Assembly: GCA_023091665.1 (NCBI GenBank)
Contig: JALJCQ010000013.1
Location: forward strand, 2,108,001 to 2,172,000
DNA from: Pythium myriotylum
Lineage: Eukaryota; Oomycota; Peronosporomycetes; Pythiales; Pythiaceae
Direction: 5' to 3'
Length of the DNA stretch: 64,000 nt
The notes under the pieces are model-generated. The model was given only the letters and a program-made list of their open reading frames with translations, was not told where the DNA came from and did not search any database. Within the stretch, counting starts at the first letter, position 1, and every line of letters starts with the position of its first letter. This document shows, in pieces, positions 23,139 through 32,143 of the stretch. Position numbers and translations under genes: made by a program.

Positions 23139-25343
23139 TCAGAACGATCGGCTGTACTTCTTAATCTCATAGAGAATCTCCTGTGTGGTCACTATGTCGT
23201 TACTAAAGGGAGCGCTCCCCCGTCCCTGGTAACTCTTCTTCACGATCTCGACAAATCGCGTGTAGTAGAGTAGCAACTGCGTGAGGACTTGCTTGAGAAT
23301 CTCCATTCCGTTGCGGAAGTTGGAGAAATACTTCATGATGTTGCCATTCATCTTCTCAATCCCACTCTTCCACGTGGCCGCGAACTCACGGACGATCTTC
23401 TCTAATTGTGCCGTATCTACTTTGTACTGGCCCACCACCACAGCACCAGCACCCCCAACGGAACCTGACGCAGTTCTCCCAAGCACTGCCGCTTCATTTT
23501 GCCGCACATAGATAATCATCTTCCCGTACCAAGTCATAAGCTCTTCCTCAACAAACTTCTCACGCTGGGTTGCTAGAAGTTCTTCGAATTTGGAAGTCTC
23601 GTCAGAGATAATACGCTTCTCCTGAAAATGGGAGAGCACAAGATCGTAGTTGTTGACAAGAAAGACGCAACGGTCTTTGCTGCTCTTGTGCTGCTCAGCT
23701 AGCCGCGCCATAAGCGAAACCATCTCTACCCGGAGCAATGCCAGGTTGTTGAGTACCATGTCGCCTGCCCCGTTTTCATGCATCTGCGCGCTGGAGATGG
23801 TCACTCGAGCGTCATCGTCTGGCATACCAGAGCTTGGCGGAGGCTGGGTGTAGAGGCTCAAGCTCAGTACAGACGCAGCGAACTCTGCATACCGTCGGAC
23901 AACATAGTGAGGATGTAGATCGATCGCACCAAGTTTCTTTGCCTTGGCATTCTTGACGCTAGCGAGGTTCATGTCAAAGACTGCTTTAAAGCGAGGCCAC
24001 AACAATAGGGTGACTCGGTCAAAGAAGGAGTCAAGGCATGGGATTCGCCGCTTCTCCATCACAAGTCGCTGCGAGTGCGTAAGACGTATCATGAGCAATA
24101 GGCCGACAGCGTCGTAACAGGTGAACAAGTAATTCTCCAGGTTCTCGAGACACAGTGAGAGAGTCTTGGCAAAAACTCGAAGGAAGAGGTCTCGCGAGCG
24201 AAGGACGTTCTCGTCTCGACCAGCGCGGAAAAAGTCGATGATGAAGAGATACTCCGAGGTGGCTGAGTTCATCAAGTGCTGTTGGACGTTGCGGAACACA
24301 GCCTCGTATGGCAATTTGTGGTTCTCTTGGGTAGCGACATGGAGGATGAGGGGCGGCGCAGCCGCGCTTTCGAGAATTTTTTCACGATCACCCACGGCGA
24401 AGGTGTCATTTCGCTTACTCAGATTGACTTTTGTACTGAATAGGCCCTTCAGCGACTGCTCCTCGATTGCGATGAGGTCGGTACGTGTAGCGACCTCGTC
24501 GTGGAAGCGCATAAGCCCAGCATGATAGCTCTTGAACACGGTCGTTAGCGTCTTGCTCATCGTTTCGGCGTAAATCTCGCGGAATTCCTCCTCAACCTCT
24601 GGAGCGTTGTCTGCTAGGAACGTGACGAGGTACTTCATGGGCGAAAGGGAGTTCTGCTGCATCATCTGTACATTGGTCTTGGGTTTCTTAATGTCGTTCA
24701 TCTTGCTCCAAAGGAACTCGCGGACGCGCGTGACTGCACGGCTCTTGAGCTTTTGTAGCTGAGCCTCCACTTCTTTGAAGGCTGCAGTCTGTGCGGGCAC
24801 TAGGTCAAATGATGAGCCGCTCGGATCGGGCGCGCGCAAGGAAGCGTACTTCAACTTGCCGTTCAATGCCACGAGCGCGTGGAGGTACGCATCATTGACC
24901 TCACCCTCATCAATGGTCTTGACCAGCGACGGCGCGAGCACGACGTTGTCCAGGAAGAGCTTAAGCCTGTCCTCCGTCTCCCTGCGGTTCTTGAGCTTGA
25001 CGTTCATGCCGATGCTCTCGTTCTGCAGGTGGCGGATCTCGTCGCTGATGCCGCCAAGATCAGCCTGGAAACCCAGAAGCACCTCCTGCATCTTGGCCAG
25101 TATGTTGTCGCATTCCTGGACCTGGTCGTGGAGCTCGACGATGTCGGCGCTCTTGAGGACGTACTGCGAGACCGAGTCGATCTCGGCCGCGCGTAGCTCC
25201 TGGTCGATCTGCGCGGCGTACTGTCGCAGGTCCACGCCCTGCTGGAGCGCCTCCTTGATCACGCCGTCCTGCTGGAAGAGCTCGAGGTAGTCGTCCAGCT
25301 CATCGAAGTCGATCTCCTCCAGGTTCACGCCGCCCGCCGACAT
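23139..25343 (-). CDS. VPS52: GARP/EARP complex subunit VPS52, single exon
   Basis: VPS52 is a core subunit of the GARP/EARP tethering complex that receives endosome-derived vesicles at the trans-Golgi. The uninterrupted frame encodes 734 residues. The start is the ATG at 25343 (MSAGGVNLEEIDFDELDDYL); the frame extends nine codons further upstream, but only to a GTG. Family features are the acidic N-terminus, a long coiled coil (DIVELHDQVQECDNILAKMQ) near residues 60-130, and the Vps52/Sac2 core with the segment SPMKYLVTFLADNAPEVEEE. The C-terminus, MEILKQVLTQLLLYYTRFVE, is also typical. ARL1 at the left of this window is a known functional partner of trans-Golgi tethers, but adjacency here need not mean co-regulation. 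It shares a 174-bp divergent promoter with PSMB5. Confidence 0.95.
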   Translation of the reverse strand: MSAGGVNLEEIDFDELDDYLELFQQDGVIKEALQQGVDLRQYAAQIDQELRAAEIDSVSQYVLKSADIVELHDQVQECDNILAKMQEVLLGFQADLGGISDEIRHLQNESIGMNVKLKNRRETEDRLKLFLDNVVLAPSLVKTIDEGEVNDAYLHALVALNGKLKYASLRAPDPSGSSFDLVPAQTAAFKEVEAQLQKLKSRAVTRVREFLWSKMNDIKKPKTNVQMMQQNSLSPMKYLVTFLADNAPEVEEEFREIYAETMSKTLTTVFKSYHAGLMRFHDEVATRTDLIAIEEQSLKGLFSTKVNLSKRNDTFAVGDREKILESAAAPPLILHVATQENHKLPYEAVFRNVQQHLMNSATSEYLFIIDFFRAGRDENVLRSRDLFLRVFAKTLSLCLENLENYLFTCYDAVGLLLMIRLTHSQRLVMEKRRIPCLDSFFDRVTLLLWPRFKAVFDMNLASVKNAKAKKLGAIDLHPHYVVRRYAEFAASVLSLSLYTQPPPSSGMPDDDARVTISSAQMHENGAGDMVLNNLALLRVEMVSLMARLAEQHKSSKDRCVFLVNNYDLVLSHFQEKRIISDETSKFEELLATQREKFVEEELMTWYGKMIIYVRQNEAAVLGRTASGSVGGAGAVVVGQYKVDTAQLEKIVREFAATWKSGIEKMNGNIMKYFSNFRNGMEILKQVLTQLLLYYTRFVEIVKKSYQGRGSAPFSNDIVTTQEILYEIKKYSRSF

Positions 25344-25517
25344 CTTCGCGTTTGTCGCCCTGTCCGCCACCTTCGCACCACCTTCGCACGACCCTCGACT
25401 TCAACCGGCACGCACTTAGAAGGAACGATTCAGTACATCCCGATATCTTCCCCCTTCCATGCCAAAACCCATCGAGAAGCTACGCCGAACGAAGCCGGAC
25501 GATCTTGCTTGCGATCG

Positions 25518-26408
25518 ATGAGTGCTCCTGTGCTGAACCTCGACTTCCTGCGCGCCGGCAGCAAGGGGACGACTATGTCCTACGGCGGTGCGATGGACGG
25601 CTCCCACCTTCCGTTCTCCGTGACTGCCGACAGCATCGACGCTCCGACCTTCGGTGCCGCCCATGATGCTGGCTTCTCCACGGGCTTCTTGCTGCCGAAC
25701 GTGGCGGACCCGGCCGAGTACGCGCGCGCCAACTTCAAAGTCAAGTACACGGAGGACAACAACCAGACCCTCAAGTTCGAGAAAGGCACGACCACGCTGG
25801 CGTTCATCTACCAGGGTGGCATCTGCGTCGCGGTCGACTCCCGCTCGACCATGGGTCCGTTCATCTCGTCGGGTCAGGTCAAGAAGATCAACCCGATCAA
25901 CGAGTATATTCTCGCAACTCTAGCTGGTGGCGCTGCTGACTGCCAGTTCTGGCAGCGGAACCTGGCGGTGCAGTGCCGCATGTACGAGTTGCGCAACCGC
26001 CACAAGATCTCCGTCCGTGCTGCGTCGAAGCTCATTGCCAATACTTGCAACTACTACAAGCGCTATGGCATGTCGATTGGTATGATGATGATGGGTTACG
26101 ATAATGGACAGCCCACACTCTACTATGTGGACGATGAAGGCTCGCGTATCCGTGCAAGCGACAAAATCCCCAAATTTTCGGTTGGATCGGGCTCCCCTTA
26201 CGCCTACGGTGTCCTGGATACGAACTGGCGATGGGACCTGACGGACGAAGAGGCTGTCGAGCTTGGCAAGCGTGCGATCTACCACGCGACCCACCGCGAT
26301 GCTTACTCTGGTGGTATCTGCAACGTCTATCTGTTCAAGGAGAGCGGATTCGAGCACGTTGTGCGTCAAGACGTCGATGAGATGCACGACCACGAGCGAA
26401 AGTACTAG
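25518..26408 (+). CDS. PSMB5: 20S proteasome subunit beta type-5, chymotrypsin-like
   Basis: This catalytic proteasome subunit is an intronless frame of 296 residues. The open frame continues three codons upstream to a TTG, but the first ATG is at 25518 (MSAPVLNLDFL). Residues 1-90 form a propeptide that is removed autocatalytically at the Gly-Thr bond in FEKG/TTTLAF, leaving Thr91 as the catalytic Thr1. The active-site aspartate is in CVAVDSRSTMG and the lysine in SGQVKKI, both in the standard places. The S1 pocket region and the tail NVYLFKESGFEHV are typical of beta5. It is divergent from VPS52 and convergent with the CCCH/SMR gene, 181 bp away. Confidence 0.97.
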   Translation: MSAPVLNLDFLRAGSKGTTMSYGGAMDGSHLPFSVTADSIDAPTFGAAHDAGFSTGFLLPNVADPAEYARANFKVKYTEDNNQTLKFEKGTTTLAFIYQGGICVAVDSRSTMGPFISSGQVKKINPINEYILATLAGGAADCQFWQRNLAVQCRMYELRNRHKISVRAASKLIANTCNYYKRYGMSIGMMMMGYDNGQPTLYYVDDEGSRIRASDKIPKFSVGSGSPYAYGVLDTNWRWDLTDEEAVELGKRAIYHATHRDAYSGGICNVYLFKESGFEHVVRQDVDEMHDHERKY

Positions 26409-26589
26409 GTCGGGTGCCGCACGGTTGATGCAACGACGAATGCTCGTCATTGTATCCTGAATGGGAAGAGGTGATGTTGTGCTTATTTCAATAGCACCGA
26501 CTTCAACAAGAATCGAGAGCGAACCCCAAGAACGTTTGCATGCCCTTTGTTCCACCTCTTATTTCCTTCCCCTTACTTTCCTACGTGAG

Positions 26590-28577
26590 CTACCAGCGCA
26601 GATCCACCATCAGCATGCCCACGTAGCCTCGCCGATCGGCAACCGGTACAAACTGGTAGCCCTCCGTTCCGAGGAACCGCTCCACTGCAGGCAGCAGCCG
26701 AGGGTTGCCAGTGGGTCCTTTTGAGTGATGGCCCGATCCCGTCACAATGTGAATCGACTCGAGGCCATCATCTGCAAGTGAAGGCAGCATATAGGAGAGA
26801 AATTCGACAGCCTCCGCAACGTGGAGCCCGTGTAGGTCCATGACGCGATCCTGATAAATCTGGCTCTTCGGATTGCGCATCTCAAAGATTTGAGATGCAG
26901 CAATGTAGTGGCATCGTTTCATGCGGGTGTTGTACTCGTGGCCTTGAGCAGACAGTGATCGCGCGAGTGATCGATTTCCGCTATGAGAATCAACGAAGCT
27001 GTTAGTCACGTGAGTCGATGCAGGTGCCCCTCGGTTACACTGACTTTTGGTATGCTCGAGTTGCCTGCATGAAGCACTTGTTGCGCGCGCAAGCGAGCTC
27101 GTATGCCTCTTCACGAAGCTGCTTGTATTGTGCCGTAACAGCCGATCCTGTCGTAAGCCATCGACTGCCACTAACAGCCTCTGCAGTTTTGTGGTATAGT
27201 GGTCGGCGCGTCGTTAGTGGTGTCCGTCGTGATTGAGAGTCGTATCCATAAATGTCATTGTACGGTGACGCGGCCGAAGCTGCAGGCTGAACAGATACGG
27301 CGCGGGCAAAATTGAGAGACAGGCTGCTCACCGAATCGCTCTTCTGACTCCCCCAGCTGTTTGTACTGCTGGTGCTGGATGTCGAGGCCGACTTGGCGGC
27401 ACCAAGAGATGGGAACATCTCTTCGGCGTCGAAGTTTAGTACCGCTCCCGCATCATCTTCGTCTTCGCTGTCGTACTCGCGACGTTGAGCTGCAGCGTGG
27501 TCGAGCGCATAAAATTCGGGAAAGTCGTGCGCGAAAACGCAATTGTCTTCTTGCATGCACATCCCGCGAAGCCAGAATCGGCATGTGACGGCGTGAGTAT
27601 CATGGACAAACTGCAGTACATCTCGATCAGCTCCGAGCCCTTCTCTTGTAGCCGATATTGTGCCTTACCATGCAGTCAGCGCGACGACAATCTCCAGCCA
27701 AGTAGTGGCGACAGACCTGGGTGATTCCCGTGGTCTCTTTCTCCAGTGTAACCTTCAATACGGCGTGAGCTCTGTCGACGTCCAACTCCACCAGCTTCAG
27801 TAAGTCACACAAGCGTGTGGGATCAATCTCAGGAAACTTGAGCTGCAGGTGGCCGACGAGCTGGCACGGCATGCACGACCTTCAGCGTCACTCATGAAGC
27901 GCAGCTAGTTTTCGACGGACGTACATCAAACGCGACAGACCAGAAAAAAGTTTCCTCGTCCTGCATGACGTCTACACTTGGAGTTTCCCCGTCTGCTGCG
28001 TCGTCGCCGTGGTCAACATCGCCGGCACCATCAGTGGACGTGCCAGCGCTCAGTGGACCGGGAAGGCCGCCAGAGTCATAGAGCTGTCACTTTCACTTGT
28101 CAGCAATGCTAACAAACAAGATGACACCGGGCTGTCACTCACTGGCACAAAGAGCGGTGCTGATGCTTTCAGCTCGCCTTCGGGCAGCGAGAACTCGCTT
28201 GAAACCAACTCGCTGCTGCTGCCCTGGCGGTTAATATCCTCAACGGGCACGAGCAGAGGGTTGCGGTGGAACTTGATAAGCTCTTCAACAAACTCCATGG
28301 CAGAGTCCTGACCCATCCACCGTGAACACACAGGAGCTCACGAGCTCGGGCGGCACGCGGTACTCACCTCGTCCTCGGGCGAGAGCCACCCCATGAGCAC
28401 CTGGTGGACGCTGAACTTGACCTCATCGTCGATCTCGTCTTGATGGGAGCGCGCGTCCCCCAGCATACCGATGACGTATGGCGCGAACACGCCGTCGACT
28501 CCCATGGCCTCGAGCCGCACGGTGGCCCATGCCTCCAGCGAGCGAGCGCCCACAAGTGAGCTGCTTGGTCTCGTCAT
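26590..28577 (-). CDS. CCDC43-like / CUE-like / tandem CCCH zinc finger / SMR domain protein, six exons
   Basis: Exons are 28577-28368, 28307-28143, 28083-27925, 27860-27669, 27610-27039 and 26980-26590, giving 562 residues with all phases closing. The N-terminus (LEAWATVRLEAMGVDGVFAPYVIGML) matches the conserved start of CCDC43. A CUE-like helix set follows (LKFPEIDPTRLCDLLKLVEL), then two adjacent CCCH fingers (CRHYLAGDCRRADCMFVH and CRFWLRGMCMQEDNCVFAH), a Ser-rich linker, and a C-terminal SMR domain with DLHGLH and TGSGHHS. CCCH plus SMR proteins of the N4BP2 and plant type bind or cut RNA in mRNA quality control, so a cytoplasmic RNA role is inferred. The third-exon acceptor is the least certain join. 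It is divergent from FKBP12, with 288 bp between starts. Confidence 0.82.
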
Positions 28578-28865
28578 GCAGGTGGTCTCGTTCCCTTTCC
28601 CGTGTTCCAAGCACGGTTTGACAGAAGCAAGTGTAGTTTACACGTAAATAACGGTAAGATTGACAATGCAGAGTTCCGGCTGGCATAAATTACGGTTTAC
28701 TACCACCGCCGATCGAGGATGGACCCACTTTGTTTCAGAGCAAATCTGAGTCTGTAGCCCTTCGCCGTCTGAGTCCCCAAAGCAGCGATCATCAAGAGAC
28801 GCTACGAATTACCGTAAATCTAAGACTCGGAAGGGTCAAGAAGCGGCCGTGGCTCTGCCCTCGCC

Positions 28866-29350
28866 ATGGGGTTCGACAAGTCCATCAAGAAGCGTGGGCA
28901 GGCAGGAAAGACACCGAAAAGAGGTAGTACCGTGACGGTCCACTGCACTGGGTACGGGAAGAATGGCAACTTGGACGAGAAATTTTGGAGGTAAGGCATG
29001 TCGGCGTCGCTCGTCCCGACGAGGCTCCTCACGTGTGTGCACTCAAGTACTCGGGACAAGGGACAAACCACGTTCTCGTTTAAAGTTGGTGTTGGGCAAG
29101 TTATCAAGGGATGGGATGAGGCTGTGATTGGCATGGAGCTCAATGAAAAGGCAGTCATCGCTTGCTCGCCTGACTACGGTTATGGCGAGGAAGGCTTCCC
29201 AGCGTGGGGATATCCTCTTTTTGTGCATGCCGATCGGCCGTCGTCCACGTGTATGATGAGTTCTCCTTGACAACGCTGTGTTTTTTGTGTACGATATTGC
29301 CAGACTCTGTTCTAAAATTTGAAATCGAGTTGATCAAGATCGCGGAGTAG
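28866..29350 (+). CDS. FKBP12-type peptidyl-prolyl isomerase, three exons, second intron AT-AC
   Basis: This is a single-domain FK506-binding peptidyl-prolyl isomerase, cytosolic, predicted at 114 residues from exons 28866-28990, 29048-29209 and 29293-29350. It matches plant-style FKBP12: GSTVTVHCTGY, KFWSTRDKGQTTFSFKVGVG, VIKGWDEAVIGM, SPDYGYGEEGFPAWG and the end ILPDSVLKFEIELIKIAE. The last join is only consistent with the family if the second intron begins ATATCC and ends TAC, that is, an AT-AC intron. The position of Asp37 in human FKBP12 is Trp here, as in plant homologues. A short basic extension precedes the domain. The gene is divergent from the CCCH/SMR gene, and DRC5 follows on the same strand. 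Confidence 0.9.
29210..29292 (+). other. Putative U12-type AT-AC intron in FKBP12
   Basis: The 83-nt intron starts ATATCCTC, which fits the minor-spliceosome 5' site ATATCCTT at seven of eight positions. It ends GTGTAC. A branch-like TCCTTGAC lies at 29264-29271, about 22 nt before the acceptor and upstream of a T-rich stretch. The codon GG/G is restored exactly at the join, giving FPAWG-ILPDSV as expected for FKBP12. A GT-AG alternative (29251-29303) keeps the frame but inserts a non-conserved loop. Confidence 0.75.
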
Positions 29351-29813
29351 ACTCAAGCAAAGTAGCCGCGCTGCAAGCTCCCTCGGAGCTCATTGCAATT
29401 TGATGAATACAATCAATCAAAACAGATAAGATTCGACCTGCATATGCACAATCTTGTCGACGTCCAGCGCGGTAATATTCAGAGCCAGATCTTTTTGGTT
29501 CAAATCACCTGTGAATAGGAGCATCACAATCACAGGACGCCCTCTGAAACATCCCTTCACACGGCGAGCTCATGTTCTCTTCTGCAGACACCGCAATCGG
29601 CTTGGTATATTGCAAAACACTTCGACTCACTCAAAGAAACAATGCGACACTATAAACACGCACTCGCACCGCGTTTTGACACATCGTGATTCAGTGTCGG
29701 CGGCCGTTCGTGACTCGACGTGCCGCTTCAAGAACAAGCATCCTCACAGTGGACGCGACCTTGAATCCAGGTTTGTGTCGAATCGTTAGGGATATTACCA
29801 GGGGTGTTTGCCC
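29351..29813. other. Intergenic region between FKBP12 and DRC5
   Basis: 463 bp without a supportable gene. Short open frames on both strands (29454-29789 plus, 29691-29921 minus) have no conserved motif or plausible start. It should hold the FKBP12 3' end and the DRC5 promoter. I see no repeat or RNA gene in it. Confidence 0.6.
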
Positions 29814-31130
29814 ATGGTCTCGTCCACGACGGTGGGCTCGACGACATCGGTCAGCGCGCTTTCTGATCAAGTCAAGAAGTACCGAACACGAGTTGTGGGG
29901 GGCCATAACCATGGCGAGCATGTGGAACTCCCACGATCAGCAGCGTCACCCATCCCCACACTCGTTATAATGTGCGTGAAGCTGATTTCGGAACGCTTCA
30001 GCCAAGAGCCCAGGATTCACAACGTACCGCGCAAATTCCTACCCGAAGTCATGGCAAGATTACCGCTCGACATGGACGTATGTATATCGGCTCCAAGCAT
30101 CAGTGACGAGAATTACTGGAAGCGGTGCTGTATGAGCAAATCGTCCTGGAAGAACTTGCAGATTAACGGGCACGGTCTCACTTGGAAACAACTTTTCTTG
30201 GAAAAGCATCTGCAGGATGTACTTGAAGGATTCGACTTAGCCATCGACGATAATGATCACTTGATCGATATTGTCAAAGCATGCCAGGAGCACGTTTTCA
30301 CGCTTGAAATTGACCAGCTGCTCTCTCACCTTGACCTCAACGAAGTGTGCTCGCACTTGAAGAATCTCACCCGCCTGAAACTGACTTACGGCGTCAAGCA
30401 GATCGGGATGAAGTACGAGCGAATGCTTTTCGGAATGAAGATCTCAGACGCCACAAATCTCTCTCACATCGTCAAGAACACAAAAACGCTTACCACACTC
30501 TGGCTGCCGAGCAACTTGGTGGATGACGACTTGATGAGAATGATGATGACCGGATTGGTCAAGAACACAACAATTACTTCGCTAGATCTCTCCCACAACA
30601 AGATCACCAACCATGGCGCCAGACTGCTCGCGAAACTACTCGGACCCGACAGTGTAATCACAAGTCTCAACCTGTCTGACAACCAGATTCACGCAGAGGG
30701 TGGACGGTACCTCAGCCGTGGACTCAAATACAACTCGAGCCTGGTCGATCTTAACATGCGACTGAACCGCTTGACAGACGAAGGCGGACGCATGCTGCTT
30801 GAGGGCATCACAGATCATTGCATGCTGAATACACTCAACCTGAGCAATAACTCGCTTGGCAAAGAAACAGCTAACGCGCTGGCCGGCATCATTGCGAACC
30901 CGCAATGCACGCTACGGTCAATTGATTTGAGCGGGAACTCACTTACACAGGCGGATGCAGAAACACTGTTTCAAGGGTTACAGCACAACAACGCTCTCGT
31001 AGCGCTGGATCTCCGACAGAATAACATTCCAGCAGACTCAGAAAGTCTAGTGCGTATCGCCCAGAAGTTACGCAGCAATGAGGTTTCGCCAAAAGTTTCA
31101 TTCAGCCACCGAGCACTTGACGTGGACTAG
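29814..31130 (+). CDS. DRC5: Dynein regulatory complex subunit 5 (DRC5/TCTE1), LRR protein
   Basis: DRC5 is part of the nexin-dynein regulatory complex that links doublet microtubules in motile cilia and flagella. The intronless frame codes for 438 residues from the ATG at 29814; an upstream TTG at 29808 is in frame but not a start. The N-terminal half carries the TCTE1 signature (SDENYWKRCCMSKSSWKNL, LTWKQLFLEKHLQDVLEGF, LKLTYGVKQIGMKYER). The C-terminal half is a run of NLR-type LRRs (TSLDLSHNKITNHGARLLAK, LNLSDNQIHAEGGRYL, LNMRLNRLTDEGGRMLLEG). It ends four bases before the stop codon of the convergent TSEN34. Together with the dynein heavy chain in this window it implies a flagellated stage. 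Confidence 0.92.
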   Translation: MVSSTTVGSTTSVSALSDQVKKYRTRVVGGHNHGEHVELPRSAASPIPTLVIMCVKLISERFSQEPRIHNVPRKFLPEVMARLPLDMDVCISAPSISDENYWKRCCMSKSSWKNLQINGHGLTWKQLFLEKHLQDVLEGFDLAIDDNDHLIDIVKACQEHVFTLEIDQLLSHLDLNEVCSHLKNLTRLKLTYGVKQIGMKYERMLFGMKISDATNLSHIVKNTKTLTTLWLPSNLVDDDLMRMMMTGLVKNTTITSLDLSHNKITNHGARLLAKLLGPDSVITSLNLSDNQIHAEGGRYLSRGLKYNSSLVDLNMRLNRLTDEGGRMLLEGITDHCMLNTLNLSNNSLGKETANALAGIIANPQCTLRSIDLSGNSLTQADAETLFQGLQHNNALVALDLRQNNIPADSESLVRIAQKLRSNEVSPKVSFSHRALDVD

Positions 31131-31134
31131 CACG

Positions 31135-31918
31135 CTATAGTTGTTGTCGCTTAGATGAGCCGGTTGCTAGTACGGCGTGATCTAATGACAAATACACGAT
31201 ATCCGTATTTCGCATGGTGGCCAGGAGAAATTCTTTTCTGACCATTTTCGCTACTCGGCAATGGGACACAATGTCCACCGTGGTAAAGTATGTCTTGACT
31301 TCCCTTACAAGCACCATGGCAAATGAGTGACACGACGATGGATGTCCTGAAATGAACCAAAGAGTATCTCAGATAAACTGGATGCGAGTATGTTGGTGAG
31401 GAGGAGGATACCTCTGTAAACTAGGAAGTCGACACCAAACTTCGAACCGAATGCGACAAAGTGACCTCGCCTCCACAGATCGGCAAATACGCGCAGTCGC
31501 AATATGTCCAGAGCACCTATCGGGTCCAGTATTGTGATGAGTGCGAGTACAGGTAAGCTCGTGGCGAACCCCACGCACTCAGAGCGAAGTCTTCTTCCCA
31601 GGGCGAGCCCTGCACGAGACGACGCAGCGCATCGCCCACACGAGACTCTTCTCTGTCACTGCTCATATTCACATGCAGCACACCTTCCGCGACGCCCACG
31701 GCCACCTCGACCAGAGTCAATCGCACCCCGGGGACGCCATCCTCTCCACGCCTCGACGCTTCTGGGCCGATCGGGACGCCTATGAGACGTGCCCGCGTGC
31801 CTAGCCACTCGGCCGCGTCTTCACTCATGACAAACGCTACGACATCCGTGATGCGCCCCCCAGCTGCCTCGTATTCCACGACCGCTTGGGCCGAGATCGC
31901 GCTTGGTGACGCCGCCAT
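31135..31918 (-). CDS. TSEN34: tRNA-splicing endonuclease subunit Sen34, three exons
   Basis: TSEN34 is one of the two catalytic subunits of the tRNA-intron endonuclease; it cuts the 3' splice site of pre-tRNA in the nucleus. Exons are 31918-31579, 31516-31412 and 31346-31135, predicted 218 residues. The C-terminal catalytic core shows RVFADLWRRGHFVAFGSKFG, VDFLVYRGHP, the histidine in CHSFAMV and the lysine in KMVRKEFLLAT, in line with the Tyr-His-Lys set of the family. The N-terminal domain (FVMSEDAAEWLG) is diverged but placed as expected. The first intron's donor was chosen at 31578 (GTGCGT, 62 nt); a donor a few bases downstream in the transcript is also in frame. The stop codon is four bases from that of DRC5. 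Confidence 0.85.
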
Positions 31919-31952
31919 TTTGGTCGATGTTGATTCCCACCGCGATCATTTG

Positions 31953-31957
31953 ATTGG
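31953..31957 (-). promoter_or_regulatory. CCAAT box in the TSEN34/PEX16 divergent promoter
   Basis: ATTGG on the plus strand (CCAAT on the minus strand) lies 35 bp upstream of the TSEN34 start, within the 225 bp separating it from PEX16. Motif only; no functional data. Confidence 0.3.
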
Positions 31958-32143
31958 ATATAATCCTAACGAGGAACAGCGGCGCGCAATCTGTCCCTTG
32001 TTTTGTTTCCCGTGTGCGGGACTTGAAGCTGCGGATAGCCCATCCCGCAGAATATGATACGTAAGCCTTTCGCACTCCAAGAGCTCGAGGCGCCGGAACC
32101 CCACAGCAGACTCGCGCATTTAACGCCCTGAGCAAACAAGATC

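Noticed and set aside
29251..29303. GT-AG alternative for the second FKBP12 intron
   Set aside because: It keeps the frame but inserts about 12 non-conserved residues (YPLFVHADRPSST) in place of the conserved ILPD turn. Kept only as the test that could refute the AT-AC call.
31347..31411. TSEN34 second intron as a U12-type intron (donor GTATCCTCC)
   Set aside because: The donor resembles the minor class, but no TCCTTRAC-like branch site lies near the acceptor, and the end is a normal pyrimidine-AG. Treated as an ordinary intron.
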